Shown: positions 24,103 through 45,543 of the stretch, piece after piece | Layout of the letters: each line of letters begins with the position of its first letter | Numbering within the stretch: the first letter of the stretch is position 1 | Source: Paraspadella gotoi | Taxonomy: Eukaryota > Chaetognatha | Assembly (NCBI GenBank): GCA_051294375.1 | Contig: CM119269.1 | Location: 20,192,814-20,256,813, forward strand | Length of the DNA: 64,000 nucleotides | Direction: 5' to 3' | Position numbers and translations under genes: made by a program | The notes under the pieces: generated by a model | What the model was told of the DNA's origin: nothing | Database searches by the model: none | Seen by the model: only the letters and a program-made list of their open reading frames with translations

Positions 24103-25405
24103 TTTTGTGACCTTTAACTTGGTGTTTAGGGTTTAAATGTGAAGATGATAAAAAATATATTTTATTTTGTTTTGAAAATTTATCGTCAACTTTTATTTAA
24201 TCGAATTCACAAAGCACAGTCAACAGCCAGCCAGGCGCCGAACAAATGTGTTTTTTTAATTTACCAATTATCGTTTGAAGATAATTTGGGTCGTGAAAAA
24301 TACAAATGTTCTTTCTTTTGTTTTTTTCTCCGTTGAATTTGATTCTGTTATTTTAACAAGTTTTGGCAAACAATCCCGGATCATCCCACGATCATTAGCG
24401 GTAAGCAGCTGATCAGACAATTAATTAATAATTTAAATGATTAAATAATAAATTAAATAATTAATCAATAATTATTTTTTCTCGTCAAAATCGTTTTCCA
24501 CTTTGCCTCGACTCTCAACCACAAAACAACAATCTCGATCACAAAATTAATTAATAATTACAAAATAATTAATAATTAATTACTGACTGATTTATTAATA
24601 ATATATTATTGCAGCTAGAATTTACATTTAATATAAAAAGCATAATTTTAACTCATTTCCACTTGGAAGATTTCATCGAAACTTTATTTTCGGCTCAATC
24701 ACACACTTTCCTACCACAATTTTAAGTCAATCGCCCCATCCACTCATAAGTAATTGTCATTCAAAGCTAACGGGGGATTGACGGACAGACAGATGGACGG
24801 ACGGACGGATGGACGGACGGACATAAATTTTTTGGCATAATTTAACAAAATTCGATATTCTGAGATGATGTAAGTGACTTACCGACAAGATTTTGGGGTG
24901 GGACCGACGGACCGACAAAGTGGATTATAGAGCCGGAATCTGCTGTAATCAGATCCGTCTCAATTCAGAAAAAATCATAGTTTTAATTTTTCTAGTCCTA
25001 TTGTACACGCCACATATAAATAAATTTAAAAGAAACAATAAAAACACTGTTAATTACTGGAAAATCGATCTAATTCTATGTTCAGCGTAAACCCTACTCA
25101 ATATCTTCCTATCAACCTTTTTTAAAAAGATTATTATGTACCAGTAGAGTAAAACCTATTAAATATTCTTGTTTTATCAAATTAAATCATTAAAATTTCA
25201 TGTGTTTTCGAGGTTATAAGCTCGTGTCCTGAACCAAAAAACAAAACAAAAAAACAAAAAACAATAAGGAAAATATAACACTTTCTTTTAGAGTCTTGTT
25301 TTTGTCTCAAAGACTCATAAACGAAGGCGAATTCAAAATCCATTGTTTATAACATCGCACATCAAAACCTCGTCTTGATCTTGAAATTTAAAACCCTGCG
25401 CGTGG

Positions 25406-25408
<3 letters not shown>

Positions 25409-25465
<57 letters not shown>
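25409..25465. repeat. (GA)n microsatellite
   Basis: Nearly pure GA run of about 57 bases. Confidence 0.9.
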
Positions 25466-25690
25466 CAAATACATATGGATTACCGAGAGATAATTGTAAT
25501 TGGTATTTCGGTAGATACGGTAAATCATCATGTAGAAGATGCAATTTTAAAAATGATTAGATAAACAAGGTATTAGTTAAACAAGGTATTAAGAGAATAC
25601 AATTAAAACGGTTACAGTAATAAGTACATAAAAATAAGTCTTACGTTTGAAGTCGAGGGCGATTTTTTATCTCCTTGTATACGAGCGTTT

Positions 25691-25691
<1 letters not shown>

Positions 25692-25743
<52 letters not shown>
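25692..25743. repeat. (CT)n microsatellite upstream of the WD40 gene
   Basis: Pure CT run about 450 bases before the WD40 start codon. Confidence 0.9.
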
Positions 25744-25746
<3 letters not shown>

Positions 25747-26195
25747 GTAAGCTTTTCGATCCAACGCGGTTCATCAATCGCCCATATTTTGTAGGCTTTT
25801 CGTTAACGCTGTTGAGGAGGGAGAAGAGGAGGAGGAGGAGAAGGAAGAAGAAGAGGAAGCAGAAAACTAAAAAAAAAGAAAAACATTGTGGTCGAAAAGA
25901 TAATTCTTTCCAGCATCTTCAGCCTTGAATCTGGTCGACGACTCCTAAGTGGAGGGTCAACCAAGCAGTTGTCTCTTCATCAATTGCAGGATCAAAGAGA
26001 GACAGAGAGCCGGAAGAACATCGGCCACAGCAGATTTGGCCCATCCGACACAAATATCACGGTGATAATCGCCCAAACAACAAGAGAGAACGATTACGGC
26101 TACGTGTCACTTTTTTTTTTTTCTACGGAAATTTCGAAGCAAAACAGAGAAGCGAGAATTTTTCTTTGGGTCGTTCGTTCTCGAGAAGAAGAAAA

Positions 26196-33347
<7,152 letters not shown>

Positions 33348-33691
33348 AGAATTATAATTTTCTCTTCTCGTTGCTTTTTTTTCTGTATTAATATTTTTAT
33401 TGCGTGTCATCATTTTTTTTTGCCTATTATTTAGAGACTGACAAAAATCACAAAAAAATATTATTTTAATTGATTAAACAATGAAAAGTTTATCCATACA
33501 TTCAATGAACAAAGCCAAGTGACTTTTGACGAGCTATTAGTATTACATAGTATTACATTAGTCTTACATAGTATTACATACATTAAATTATATGTACGTA
33601 TTCGTAATGCGAGGAAAAGTTGCTTCTTAGATTTTTTCAACTGTAAATGTTTGCTATTTTAGGCTGCTATTACGATTCTTAATCTTTTTTT
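33348..33691. other. 3' flank of the WD40 gene
   Basis: AT-rich 3' UTR or spacer with an imperfect repeat of TAGTATTACAT units at about 33538-33580. No gene is seen. Confidence 0.6.
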
Positions 33692-34208
33692 TGTTCCATT
33701 TTAAACAACTTCGGTGGTATAAAACAATATTAAAAACGATTACGATTTTTTTGATTAGACGAATTTGGCTCCGGAAATTGTCGTCGTCGTCGTAGCTATT
33801 TAGAGAGCGATAAGAAAGAAAGCAAAAGAGAAGAAAAGAAAGATAAGGAAAAGCAAGAAAGACAAGAAAGAAAGAAAGACAAGATATAAGGAAAAGAGGC
33901 AGAGGCAAAACAGAAACCAAGAAAAAAAAGAAAGAAAAAAGAAGAGAGAGAAGAGAAGAAAAATGTGTACGAAAGTCCGAAAAAAAAAAGTCGATCGGCT
34001 TAAACTCGTGAAAACGTTCCGTTCCGATTCTATACAAAAAAAAAAAAAGGAACAGAAGGAACGCAAGCAAATAAAAGGAAAGTAAAAAGGAAAAGAACCG
34101 AGTGAAGGATCGAGTTTTTCTTTCTTTTTTTTCTTCTTTTCTTTTTATCTTTTTTTTCGCGGCGGAACCCAGGACGAGGGGTTATGCTAAGTCGCGATTC
34201 CTCTCTCT

Positions 34209-34262
<54 letters not shown>

Positions 34263-34658
34263 TCTCTCTCTCTCTCTGCTCTCTCTCTCCGCGGCGACCC
34301 GTTCTCTCTTTTTTCCCAAAAAAACAACGACTAAAAGTTGCAAGGTTCTTTTTCTCTTTCTCTCTCTCTCACTTTCGCTCATCTTTCGATAGCAAAAAAA
34401 AAATGGCTAAAGTGTCAACTGTTTTAATGTTAATCGCCGTCAGAAAAAAAATAACAAGAGGAAGTGGCTAAAATCGTAGTGATTTGCTTTTCATAGATGG
34501 AGAGAGATGAAACATCAGAGTATATTTAAGAAAAAAAATCAATCAGATTAAGTACCGTAAAAAACTTTCGTGAATCGTTATAGATTAAGAAAGAGAGTCT
34601 GAAAGAAAGATAAGGTAATGTGAGAGGAGAGAGAGGAGAGAAAGAGAGAGAGAGAGTG

Positions 34659-34783
<125 letters not shown>

Positions 34784-35044
34784 TGAAGTGGTAAAATAGA
34801 AAGTGGCTAAAGAGTCGCTTCTCGCGACCTGGTTGACGCGGGGATATGTGAACGACACTGTAGGGTGAAAGACTCCAGATTTTTAATTCCTCTTGTTTTT
34901 TTCAGGGAGGGGGGTGTCGCGGGGAAGGGGGGCGTGTAGAAATGGCCGAGGCGGGGGGGGGGGTTTCAGGGATAGTGGGGTAAAGGAACCAAATGTTTTA
35001 CCACGGGAGACGATTTTACGCCTACGACGATTGAAGATGACTGA

Positions 35045-35069
35045 NNNNNNNNNNNNNNNNNNNNNNNNN
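35045..35069. other. Assembly gap, 25 N
   Basis: Fixed-length run of N, probably a contig join of unknown size. It falls at the end of the first duplicated copy. Confidence 0.95.
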
Positions 35070-35359
35070 TAGGGAGAAATAGCGAGAAGAGAGTGAAAGG
35101 AAAGAAAGAAAAAAGAAAGAAAGAAAGAAAGAAAAAAGAAAGAAAGAAGAGAGAGACAATGGGTTGAATAGAAATAGGGGAAAGAGAGTGAAAGAAAGAA
35201 AGAAAAAGGAAGAAATAGCAAAGGACAAGATAGAAGAGAAAGAGAGTAAAAGACAATGAAAGAAAAGAAAAGAGAAGGAAAGAACGAAACATAAGACGGA
35301 AAAGGAGGAGAAAGAATAAAAAGGAAAGAAAGAAATAGAAGAAAAAAGCAAAAAACAGT

Positions 35360-35960
<601 letters not shown>

Positions 35961-36504
35961 ACAAGAAAGAAAAGAGAGAAAGGAGCGAAAAGGAAAGAAC
36001 GAAGAGAAAAAGAAAGAAAGAAAGAAATGAAGAACGAAGAAAGAAGGAAAAAAGGAAAAGAAAAAAGAAAATAAGAAAGAAAAGCAAAAAAAAGAAAGAA
36101 AGAGAAAGAAAAGATAAGGAAAAGTCAAGGAAAGACGCGAAGAAAGAAAGAAAGAACCTAAGATACTAAGCGAAACAGAGAGGCACGAGGGCCAACAGAA
36201 CACGAAAACGCAAAAGAAGAAAGAAAAAAAGAAAAAAAAGAGAGAAAAGAGAGAGAAAAAATGTGTACGAAAGTCCGAAAAAAAAAAAGCCGATCGGCTT
36301 AATACTCGTGAAACGTCGTTCCGAATTCTATAAAAAAAAAAAAAGGAACAGAAGAACGGCAAGCAAATAAAAGGAAAGTAAAAAGGGAAAAGAACCGAGT
36401 GAAGGATCGAGTTTTTCTTTCTTTTTTTTCTTTTTTCTTTTATCTTTTTTTTCTTTTTTTTGCGGCGGAACCCAGGACGACGGGTTATGCTAAATCCGGA
36501 TCTC

Positions 36505-36573
<69 letters not shown>

Positions 36574-36964
36574 TCTCTCCCGCGGGACCCGTTCTCTCTT
36601 TTTTCCCAAAAACAACCGAACTAAAAGTTGCAAGGTTCTTTTCTTCTTCTTTCTCTCTCTTCACTTTCGCTCATCTTTTCGATTAGCAAAAAAAAAATGG
36701 CTAAAGTGTCGAACTGTTATATGTTAATCCCGTCAGAAAAATAAACAAGAGGAAGTGGCTAAAATCGACGTGTAGTTTGCTTTTCATAGATGGAGAGAGA
36801 TGAAACAAATCAGAGTATATTTAAGAAAAAAAATCAATCAGAGATTAAGGTACCGTGTAAAAAACTTTCGGAATCGTTATAGATTAAGAAAGAGATTCTG
36901 AAAGAAAGATAAGGTAATGTGAGAGAGAGAGAGAAGCGAGAGAGAGAGAGAGAGAGAGTGAGTC

Positions 36965-36995
<31 letters not shown>

Positions 36996-37458
36996 GGGAA
37001 AGAAACGAGAGAGAGAGAGAGAGAAGAAAGAGAGAACCGAGATATGAGACGAGAGAGAGAAAGAGAAAGTGAAGTGGTAAATAGAAAATGGCTAAGAGTC
37101 GCTCTTCTCGCGACGTGAGTCCTGATTCGACGCTGGCGAATTGTGAACGACACTGAGGGTGAAAGACTCCAGATTTTAATTCCTCTTGTTTTTTCTAGGG
37201 GGGGGGTGTCGTGGAAGGGGGCTGTTGAAATGGCCGAGGCGGGGGGGGGTTCAGGGGATAGTCGGGGTATAAAGGAACCAATATGTTTTACCACGGGAGA
37301 CGATTTTACGCTACGACGATTGAGATGACTGAAGCTACGACGACGACACAATTTCCGGAGCCAAAGAAATTTCGATCTAATCAAACAAATCGTTAAATCG
37401 TTTTACTAATTATTTTATTATACCCACTCGAAAAACATGTTGTTTAAAATGGAACAGA

Positions 37459-40309
37459 ATATAAAAGAATAAAATAGAAATCTGTTCAATAGCATTTTCA
37501 CAAAATTAACATTTCAATAAATCCAAGAGCGCTAGGAAATATAAACATTGTTTATTTCAGTTTAAATTAGGCTTCCACCAGATGGAATAAGCTCTCACAA
37601 AACGAAAGGCGATCGTGTGTTACTCGACATTTTAACGCGAAAGAAATAAATCGCTTTCTGGAATTAGGCGGGATCATATTTCACTTTAGCATGAAAGACA
37701 GTATTGTAAATCACCATCAATGCTAATGTACTACGCAAAAATCAAAAAAACAACTAAAAAATGTAATCTTACTTCGAGACTATTCGCTCCATGATGTACA
37801 ACTTTGTCTCTTTGTTCATTGAATTTGATTTCCAGTGTGCATTAATCCTTTTCATTATGGTGTATAAGTACAAATTTAACACATTCACTATACTTATTGT
37901 ATACCTCGCATTTGCTTATTTGATTCCTAGCGCTACAACATCCTAACCACCTATATATTCTTAAGTGTGACCCAAATATACACCTATGGTCGCGAACACA
38001 TCCGCCTCCAGATAATAAAATTAGTTCCATAATTAATCACAACTCAAATATATAAAAAAACGTACAGGAGAACAAGAAGGATGAAATTGACACGCAGCCT
38101 ACTTAGTAATCTTCTAGTCATCTCTAAAAAATCATATTAGTTTGGAAGTCGTTTTCCCTGTTTTAGCGAAATTCAATGAATCGAATTCATTTACTTGTCC
38201 GATATCCTTCATGTTTTTATATCTGGTATCGATATTCCTGTCGCCCTCATCTTTTTGTCGTTTCGTTGTACCCTCACAGAGCGTACTGTGTAAAAAGACA
38301 TTGAACTTCTTGAGACAGGGGATTGTCGATTACTAAGGGAACACCGCAACGATTAATATTATAGATGATGAGTGAATTAAGCATACGAAGATTTGTTTCG
38401 TTTGGATGTCTATATGACTTTTTAGGAAGGATCGAATGGACATTTGGTCTTATATCAGATAACAGAGAATAGAAACTACTTGCCAAACCTTTTTCTATTA
38501 TATGACTATTGGTATTACTTTCACAATATTCCATATGTGTTGATGTAGTTCTCAATTTAACAAACTAACTCTGTTGAAACATATCAACAACTATAAGTGT
38601 AGTTCCTCTGCTCCGTTAAATTCGACCACCATCACACCGATATTCCAGACTTGTCTTACCTACAAATGGCTATTTGAGTGATATGTATAGAGATAATATC
38701 TGTTCTTTTACACAACACGATTTCAAAGCGAAACGCAAATTTATTCCCCCGCGGGCTAGAGACGAGAGAGAGAAGAGAGTAGGAGGATAGACATGGGACA
38801 GAGACTCACCCTGTTTCTTTCACACTTCACTTTCCTTTCACTTAGCCTAACTCACCCCAAAGTTCACCCCCCCTTTCGTTGTATGCTCATCTCTCTCTCC
38901 TCTCTGATATGACATCCCTCATCTCCTCCTCACTCTGCGTCCTATCTCTCTCTCATCTTCTCTCCTCTCTCTTCGTCCTCCGATTCTTCTCTCTTCTCTT
39001 TCTCTCTCCAAACTTACAGCTTCGTACCAGTCTTCACGCTTCTCACCGATTCCCCCGCCCCCCTTTCTTCTCCCTTCGACAAGCACGCGAAACTGAGAGA
39101 GCGTACTTTTTCTGCATAAAGCCGCCACGCACCTGGGGCTCGCGACGATCGAGTCTAAGCCCAGCTCCGGTCCTGCCCGCGCCTGTTCGCGGTGCACCCG
39201 TGCAGTGGAACCCTCGCGGGCTGCACAAACCTTGCGTGGCGGATGACAGTCACAGTCACACCGCGAGCGCTTCATAGCCTGTGCCTCCCGCCTTTAGAGA
39301 GATTGTTCTCTGGATTCCGCCTAGAGAAAGGGCGATGAGCCTACGAGTTCAACTTATGTCTACCGCCGCGCTTAACGGCACGAAACGCATGCGACAGTCT
39401 CTTTCTGTCCGGTCCCGGAGCTGCGATTTCGGGCGCCCGTTCCATGTCGCGCGTCCGCTCACGGACGTCCGTCTTAGATACGGACGCGGCCGGAGACGCG
39501 AGAATTCTTGGGACTCTGCTCAACAAGAATGGGATAGCGGTCAGAGAGAGGACTGGTTCGAGGGCTATGATGACGCAGGAGAGATGACCAACGGTCGTTT
39601 TAGGTTTGCTGCTGGAGGTAAGGAGTGATTTCGGCGCGGTTTCGATTGGGAAGAGGTAGTGTTCACTGCAAATGGTTTCGAGGACGCGAGCGGAGGGGTA
39701 TTCTGTAATGTCAGAGGGGTTAAGGAGAGAAGACTGTTGAGAAGAGGAGGGAGAGAAAGGAGACACCTACAGCAGAGGAGAGAGCACAGAGAGACAGATT
39801 CGAGGAGAACTTGAGCAAGGAAGGCCATGTAAAATTGAAAGAATGCGTCCCTTGGTCAGGACGACCCCGGGAGACGACTCACTGAGTAAAACACTAGAGT
39901 TCATGTCTGAATATAAAGATAATAAAGAGATTAAGAAGGATAACCTTAAGATTTTGATGTAGATGTTTAATAACCACTGAAAGCATTTGTAAAAGTTGAT
40001 CCTATTACGTACTAAAATCATAACAAAATTTTTTTTAAAAATGGGTAAAATTTCTCTTTAAACAACGAGCGCGATATACCGGATTAGGTTAGCTTAAAAA
40101 AAATAAATACACATTAGGAATCTACTTCAAGCATTCTCCAAGTTTTTTTGATATTTTGATTGAGGGATCTACAAAGAATTAGCCAAAAACTAATTGAAAG
40201 ATTATGGTCCGGAAGATGACATCAGCATGTAATGAACATCATGTAGTTATGATGGAAATCATATTTAAACGAATAGTTTCTTCCAATTATTTGACCCACT
40301 GGGAATCGA
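37459..40309. other. Noncoding stretch with a GC-rich island, no recognised gene
   Basis: AT-rich DNA, then a pyrimidine-rich stretch (38880-39070) and a GC-rich island (about 39110-39640). Open frames in the island show no known motif or splice logic, so they may be degraded repeat or transposon sequence. Nothing is assignable. Confidence 0.5.
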
Positions 40310-40880
40310 AATATAATGAGAGAAAAAACACAATTTATGATATTGGATAAGACAAACTTTGTTAATCGGACCGCATCTTGAAACTCCGGGGTTTTTAAAA
40401 AAGAAATATCCTCCTTTAACAGAAAAAAGCAAAATTGATATCTGTGCGCCGGCTAACCGTCAGACTTGATTCCGTCTAAAAAATACCCCTTTTGTAAGGA
40501 TTGATTATAATAAAAAAATGCAAGAACCCATCCATTATGTAAAAGTACGCCATTTCATAGAAAAAATTCACTCCTCATTTGCGAAGTGCAAGATAAATGT
40601 ATAACGATGTACAGTTTTGAATGCTGTAAAGATTATTGTAAAAATGAGTGGTCAGATGGGTAAGGAGCTTTTGATACCCTACCACTAAGCGAGGAGGCAA
40701 AAACTTTTTAATTTCATGGGCAGGTCTTATTTTGCGTCTATGCGATTGATAGAATATTTTATATATGCTTTGAATGATTATACTGTGCGTGGGTTTTCAC
40801 TAGTTAAAAAGTGTGTGAGTAGATAAGTTTGGTAGAGATGATTAAGATATGATGGACAGAAGACTTGTATGAGTTACAAA
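40310..40880 (-). mobile_element. Diverged inverted copy of the MITE at 31977
   Basis: Read on the minus strand, this region follows the MITE at 31977-32532 in order. It shares blocks around GTCCATCATAT, TTTTTAATTAGTGAA-like sequence, CACAGTA, TAAAAGCTCCTTACCCAT-like sequence, TACATCGTTATAC-like sequence and TTTTTTATTA, with many small differences. The terminal inverted repeats are not preserved well enough to fix the exact ends. Confidence 0.65.
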
Positions 40881-41946
40881 GTTTATAATCTGATAAAAAG
40901 CTATGCGAATCGTCATCTGTCGCGCTATTGGTCTTCAATGTCCCCGCAGTGAAATGATAACCATGTTTTCCACCGCAGCTTCCCGCTATTTCCAGACAAA
41001 TGGAACCATAAAATTCTTCAACTATGTTCACGAAAGCCAGTGTCAGTCGCCGGCGGAGCCCTCGTCTCCCGTCTTAGGCTATGACAGGACGCGCCACGGT
41101 GAGGGTCTGGGGGCACCTCGGAAGTACGGTTCTCCTCTCTTACCCATTGTCCTAAAATGGTGGTCGTCTCTTCGAACGTCGTTCTAGGCGTTGGCCTCCA
41201 ATGGACGAAGGCGTTGGGCGGGTGTGCTTCCTGCTCAAGATACTGAGAGTCTCTTCAGAAGACTTTGCTCGGGAGAATGTTGAACTCGTGGCGATCGATT
41301 AGAGACAGTTTAAACTGTTTAAAAAGTTTTAAAAGTGGTGGAAAAAAATTATTTTTTTTTAACGTAGTTGGTTTTAATATAATTTTGTATATAAACGAAA
41401 AATAAAAAAAAATTGAAGACATAATTTTTCATTGGATTTAAATTTCGATGTTTTTTGTACCCATGATTCGTTACTTAGATTTACATGTGGGATAACACAA
41501 GGTTGTTAAAACAGTCTTCAAAGCAAAAAATTGTAAATAATATCATTTCTAATAAATGTTGTCGTCTGAATAATCTAGAAGATAATCTAAAAATCAATCA
41601 TTATCACTTTGAAACAATATTCAATGTAATAATTAAAAAAATTTATATATTTTTTTTTTTTTAGTTTTATTTTCATATGCTCGGGGTTGTTGTTGTTGTT
41701 GTTGTTGTTTTTCCTTCGCCTAAACCCTTCGCCTGGACCTCCAATCCAGGTCGGGTACCGACGCCCGCTTCAGCCCATGGGCCGGGCTGAACAAAAAAAA
41801 ATCGGGCAGCCGCCGCGGCTCACGATGTAAAATAATAAAAGACGTATAACTTAAAAAAAAGTAAAAATCCCTCCATCAATTTACGTTTTTTTATTTTTCT
41901 TTGGGAGCAACGAAGAAAAAGGGAAACAAAAGACCTGCAATCTCCC
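40881..41946. other. Noncoding stretch with (GTT)n-tailed GC-rich block
   Basis: No recognised gene. A GC-rich block at about 41715-41820 next to a (GTT)n run (41689-41710) resembles the 3' end of a short retroposon on the minus strand (tail AAC repeats), but no family could be named. Confidence 0.45.
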
Positions 41947-41971
41947 NNNNNNNNNNNNNNNNNNNNNNNNN
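41947..41971. other. Assembly gap, 25 N
   Basis: Same fixed length as the gap at 35045. It lies just before the first copy of the 42/45 kb duplicated block. Confidence 0.95.
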
Positions 41972-42109
41972 TTTCTCTCTCATCTTCTCTCGTCTCTCTC
42001 TCTCTCTTTCTCTCATCTCTCGATCTCTCTCTCTCTCTCTTCCTTCTTTTATGTTCACGTTTATTGGAACCAACGGACGTCTGGGGTCTGAAAGGGCGAG
42101 GTTTCCCTA

Positions 42110-42389
42110 TTCTTTTCTTTTTTTTAACTTTTTTATTTTTCCTTTTTTCGTTTTTTTTCAATTTAAACTTCTTCAGACATCAAACAGTTTTTTGACTCTA
42201 ATTTGACCGAGAGAACGATGGAGAGAGACGGGAGTAAAGACAAAGACATTTTAAAATATATATAAAAAGACCAAACCTTCTCTGTGTCTTTAAAAAACCT
42301 CGGAGGTATAAAGCGCAGGGTTTGGCGTTAAAGTTGAACTATTACAACGCAACGCCGTTGAAGGAGAGAGTGCGTGAGGGAGTGATTGT

Positions 42390-42457
<68 letters not shown>

Positions 42458-42636
42458 GAGGAAGCAAAAAAAAAATCTCTTCCTCCTTTCTCTCGCTTTG
42501 TTCGTCAAAGATGAATTGAGGACCGGGGGCGTCGGCTGAAGGGGCAGGGTCGAAACAAAACAAAATGCTGGCGAAAGAGAGTAAAGAAGAAGAGAGAGAA
42601 AGAGAGAGAGAAGAGAGAGAGAGAGAGAGACAAGAG

Positions 42637-42669
<33 letters not shown>

Positions 42670-43080
42670 TTTTACTTGAGATCCTTTGAAAATGACAAAT
42701 ATTCGGCGCGACAGACAATCAAAGGACTTTTTTCGCTCCTTTTCAATGCCATCTGCTTTTCAGGCTTTTTTTTCCGTCCGAACGCGGGAAAAAAAAACTG
42801 GATGAACCGGATTGTTTTGGCTTAAGTTTTTCTTGAAAGAGAAAGGAAAGAAAAGAAAGAAAAAACTGAGAGAGAAAGAATTTAAGGTTTCATAGGAACT
42901 TAAAAAAAAAAAATATTGAAAGGTGGAGTCAAATTTGAAAGATTTCCGGCGTTTTTTATTTTTCCTACCGTTCTCGAGATCCGCCTCCCTTCCCTTTCGA
43001 ATCTTTTTTTAACTTTTCATGCATTCGAAAAGTGAAGGGTGAGAAAAAAATTCTCTCTTTCGTTAGTATGTTGGTTCCAA
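42110..43080. repeat. Duplicated block, copy 1 (copy 2 at about 44990-45930)
   Basis: It contains AAAGCGCAGGGTTTGGCG, ACGCAACGCCGTTGAAGGAG, a long (GA)n tract (42393-42455), GAGGACCGGGGGCGTCGG and TTCGAAAAGTGAAGG in this order, all repeated at 44990-45930. The central 350 bases are nearly identical, while the edges differ mainly by one-to-three-base indels. It has no coding capacity beyond repeat-encoded frames. Confidence 0.85.
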
Positions 43081-44749
43081 GTAATCAATCGTACAAGAAG
43101 AAAAAAAAACGCATCCAGGTGAAAGTGCGGGGTGCGTTGCTGCTGTTCTAGTTGGACAGGAGAGAAGGTGGATCATTTAGCGAGAGGAGGAGGGAGTGGA
43201 GAGGGGATCAGAAGGGATGGGTCGGAAATGGGGAGGGGGAGGAGAAGGGGTCAGGAAGAAGCCGAATGAAAGATTCGCGGTATTTCCAAAAGCGTTCCAT
43301 TTTTGGTTTAATTTCGGGATTTTTTTAAGTTTTTAGGTTTAAAAATTAGGTTAAAAGTATTAGAGGATTTATTAGGGATGTGTTAATTGATATTTTAATA
43401 AAATGATAGCGATGGAATAAAAATTGAATATTGTTGAATTATGAACAGAAAATGGGGGCAGATTTTTTTGAAAAAAAATGGTGCCAATAACTTTTTGTGA
43501 CTGATAACAGTGTGTTGACCCTATTTGTGATTAAATCTCTTAGAAAAGTTGTTAGCTTTTCGGGCTGGGTTTTACAATAAGAATAAATTGTGTGCATGAA
43601 ATTACTTTGTCTTTAAAATCCTTGACGAACAGGCTCGGTATTTACTGTACTCGCATCATGATACAATGTATTTAAGTTTTGATATATACTACAACGAAAG
43701 TATTTTTTAAAAATTCAACGTATTTGTGACATTGCGCGCTTTACGCTTAAAAACTCTTCAGATTACAATCTAAACATAAACACTTTTTTTAAAAAATTTT
43801 TTGTTAATGAAAATATGAAACATATTTTCATATTTGGCTTCTTGGAAAATTGTCGTTAACTACTCATTTTAATTTGGGACCCTTTGGAAGAACGCATTGG
43901 AAGAACCATTTCCGATTTTACTTTGATTCATTCGATTTAATTTTTTATATTATATTTTTTGTCCCATTTTATTCCCCATTAATCCATCTCTTCTTTTAAT
44001 TCCTGTGTACATTCATTTGTATATATTGTCATTCCATCCATAGATTTTTAGGAGATTTGTACGGTTGAATGATCCCGGCAAAATTACATTTTATTGCGTG
44101 AAGCGAAATTTGTCTTATAATATTCAGATGATAGCTAACACGAACTTTTCAAGCATTTCGAATTATTATAACGGATCAAAGACTTTAATTAATTCATTGA
44201 ATTTTTACAAAATTTCAACATGGAAATCGGACCCAAAGCAAAGTTGAATAAATAGTTTCAAAATATATCAAGCCAAAAAAGAAACAAAAAAGAAAAGAAA
44301 AAAAAGTTGTATCACTCTGGGTCGTTGTATTTGAGTTGGAATCAAGCTTAGCCAACTTGATTGGTCTGGACGGCAAGCGTTCAACTCGGAGGACTACAAA
44401 TCAGCGCATTCCTCGTCTGTCCTCGACTTCCGTCCGACGCCTGAGTTTGAATAAATGAATTGATGACTGAATGAATGCAATGGAATGAATTTTTTCTAAA
44501 GGTTGTGATACCAATTATGATTTTTTTACGGGCAGAAATAAAGATATAAACTCAACATAAAAATTACTTTTGAATAATAACGCTGAAAAAAACAACAATT
44601 TTAGGTACTTGACTACATCATCTGTTGACTTAAAAAACATCTGTTGGCTCTTTGGTTAAAAAAAAAAAAAATTTGAATAATCAATAAAAAAATATTACTA
44701 ATTAAAACAAATCAAAACCTGACGCTGCACGCAACGAAGAATGCGGCGC
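43081..44749. other. Noncoding spacer between duplicated blocks
   Basis: AT-rich with no supported gene. Frames are short and AT-driven. Confidence 0.55.
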
Positions 44750-44753
44750 CTAA

Positions 44754-44878
44754 TTGGCGGCGCGCGCAGTAAGGAGCTCAAAGCGATGGCGGCGCCGACG
44801 ATTCATATCTAAGATAATCGGCGGATTCGGAAGAAGAGGCGGCTCCTTCTTCGGGCGTCGTACGGTCGAGGGGAACTG
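44754..44878 (-). CDS. Possible terminal exon of an unidentified minus-strand gene
   Basis: On the minus strand an acceptor (CATACAG) precedes an open stretch reading FPSTVRRPKKEPPLLPNPP and then a basic run MNRRRRHRFELL, ending at TAG after about 41 codons. Its GC-rich exon-like composition contrasts with the flanks. No upstream exon was found between here and the duplicated block, so it may be a fragment or chance. Confidence 0.3.
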
Positions 44879-44989
44879 TATGTGGTTTAGTATTCTATAT
44901 ATTATATCAATGTAACATATTAATATGTAGAATTTTTGTAGAAAATAAGAGGGGAACCAGAGTGGGTGGCTTGGAGTGAGAGAAAATAA

Positions 44990-45263
44990 GAGAGAGAAAA
45001 AAAAGAAAAGACCTTTTTTATTTTTCTTTTTCGTTTTTTCATTTAAACTTCTTCCAGACATCAACGTTTTTTGACTCTAATTGATCCGAGAGAGAGGGAG
45101 AGAGACGGAGTAAAGACAAAGACATTTAAAATATATATAAAAAGGCCAAACCTTCTGTTGTCTTTTAAAAAACCTCGAGGCAAAAAGCGCAGGGTTTGGC
45201 GTTAAAGTTGAACTATTACAACGCAACGCCGTTGAAGGAGAGAGTGCGTGAGGGAGTGATTGT

Positions 45264-45331
<68 letters not shown>

Positions 45332-45510
45332 GAGGAAGCAAAAAAAAAATCTCTTCCTCCTTTCTCTCGCTTTGTTCGTCAAAGATGAATTGAGGACCGG
45401 GGGCGTCGGCTGAAGGGGCAGGGTCGAAACAAAACAAAATGCTGGCGAAAGAGAGTAAAGAAGAAGAGAGAGAAAGAGAGAGAGAAGAGAGAGAGAGAGA
45501 GAGACAAGAG

Positions 45511-45543
<33 letters not shown>

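Larger units (their letters stand above)
24103..26195. other. Intergenic spacer between divergent aminotransferase and WD40 genes
   Basis: This is the shared upstream region of two divergently transcribed genes. It is AT-rich, with palindromic ATTAAT runs near 24420-24600, a (GGAC)n-like run at 24793-24832, (GA)n at 25409-25465 and (CT)n at 25692-25743. No reading frame was credible. Confidence 0.7.

Noticed and set aside
23381-24117. Other open frames overlapping the aminotransferase on both strands
   Set aside because: Shadows of a GC-rich coding exon. Only the frame with HNPTG and SFSKN motifs is meaningful.
39110-39640. GC-rich island with open frames on both strands
   Set aside because: No recognisable domain, no consistent splice sites, and it lies in a low-quality region. 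Kept only as an undescribed stretch.
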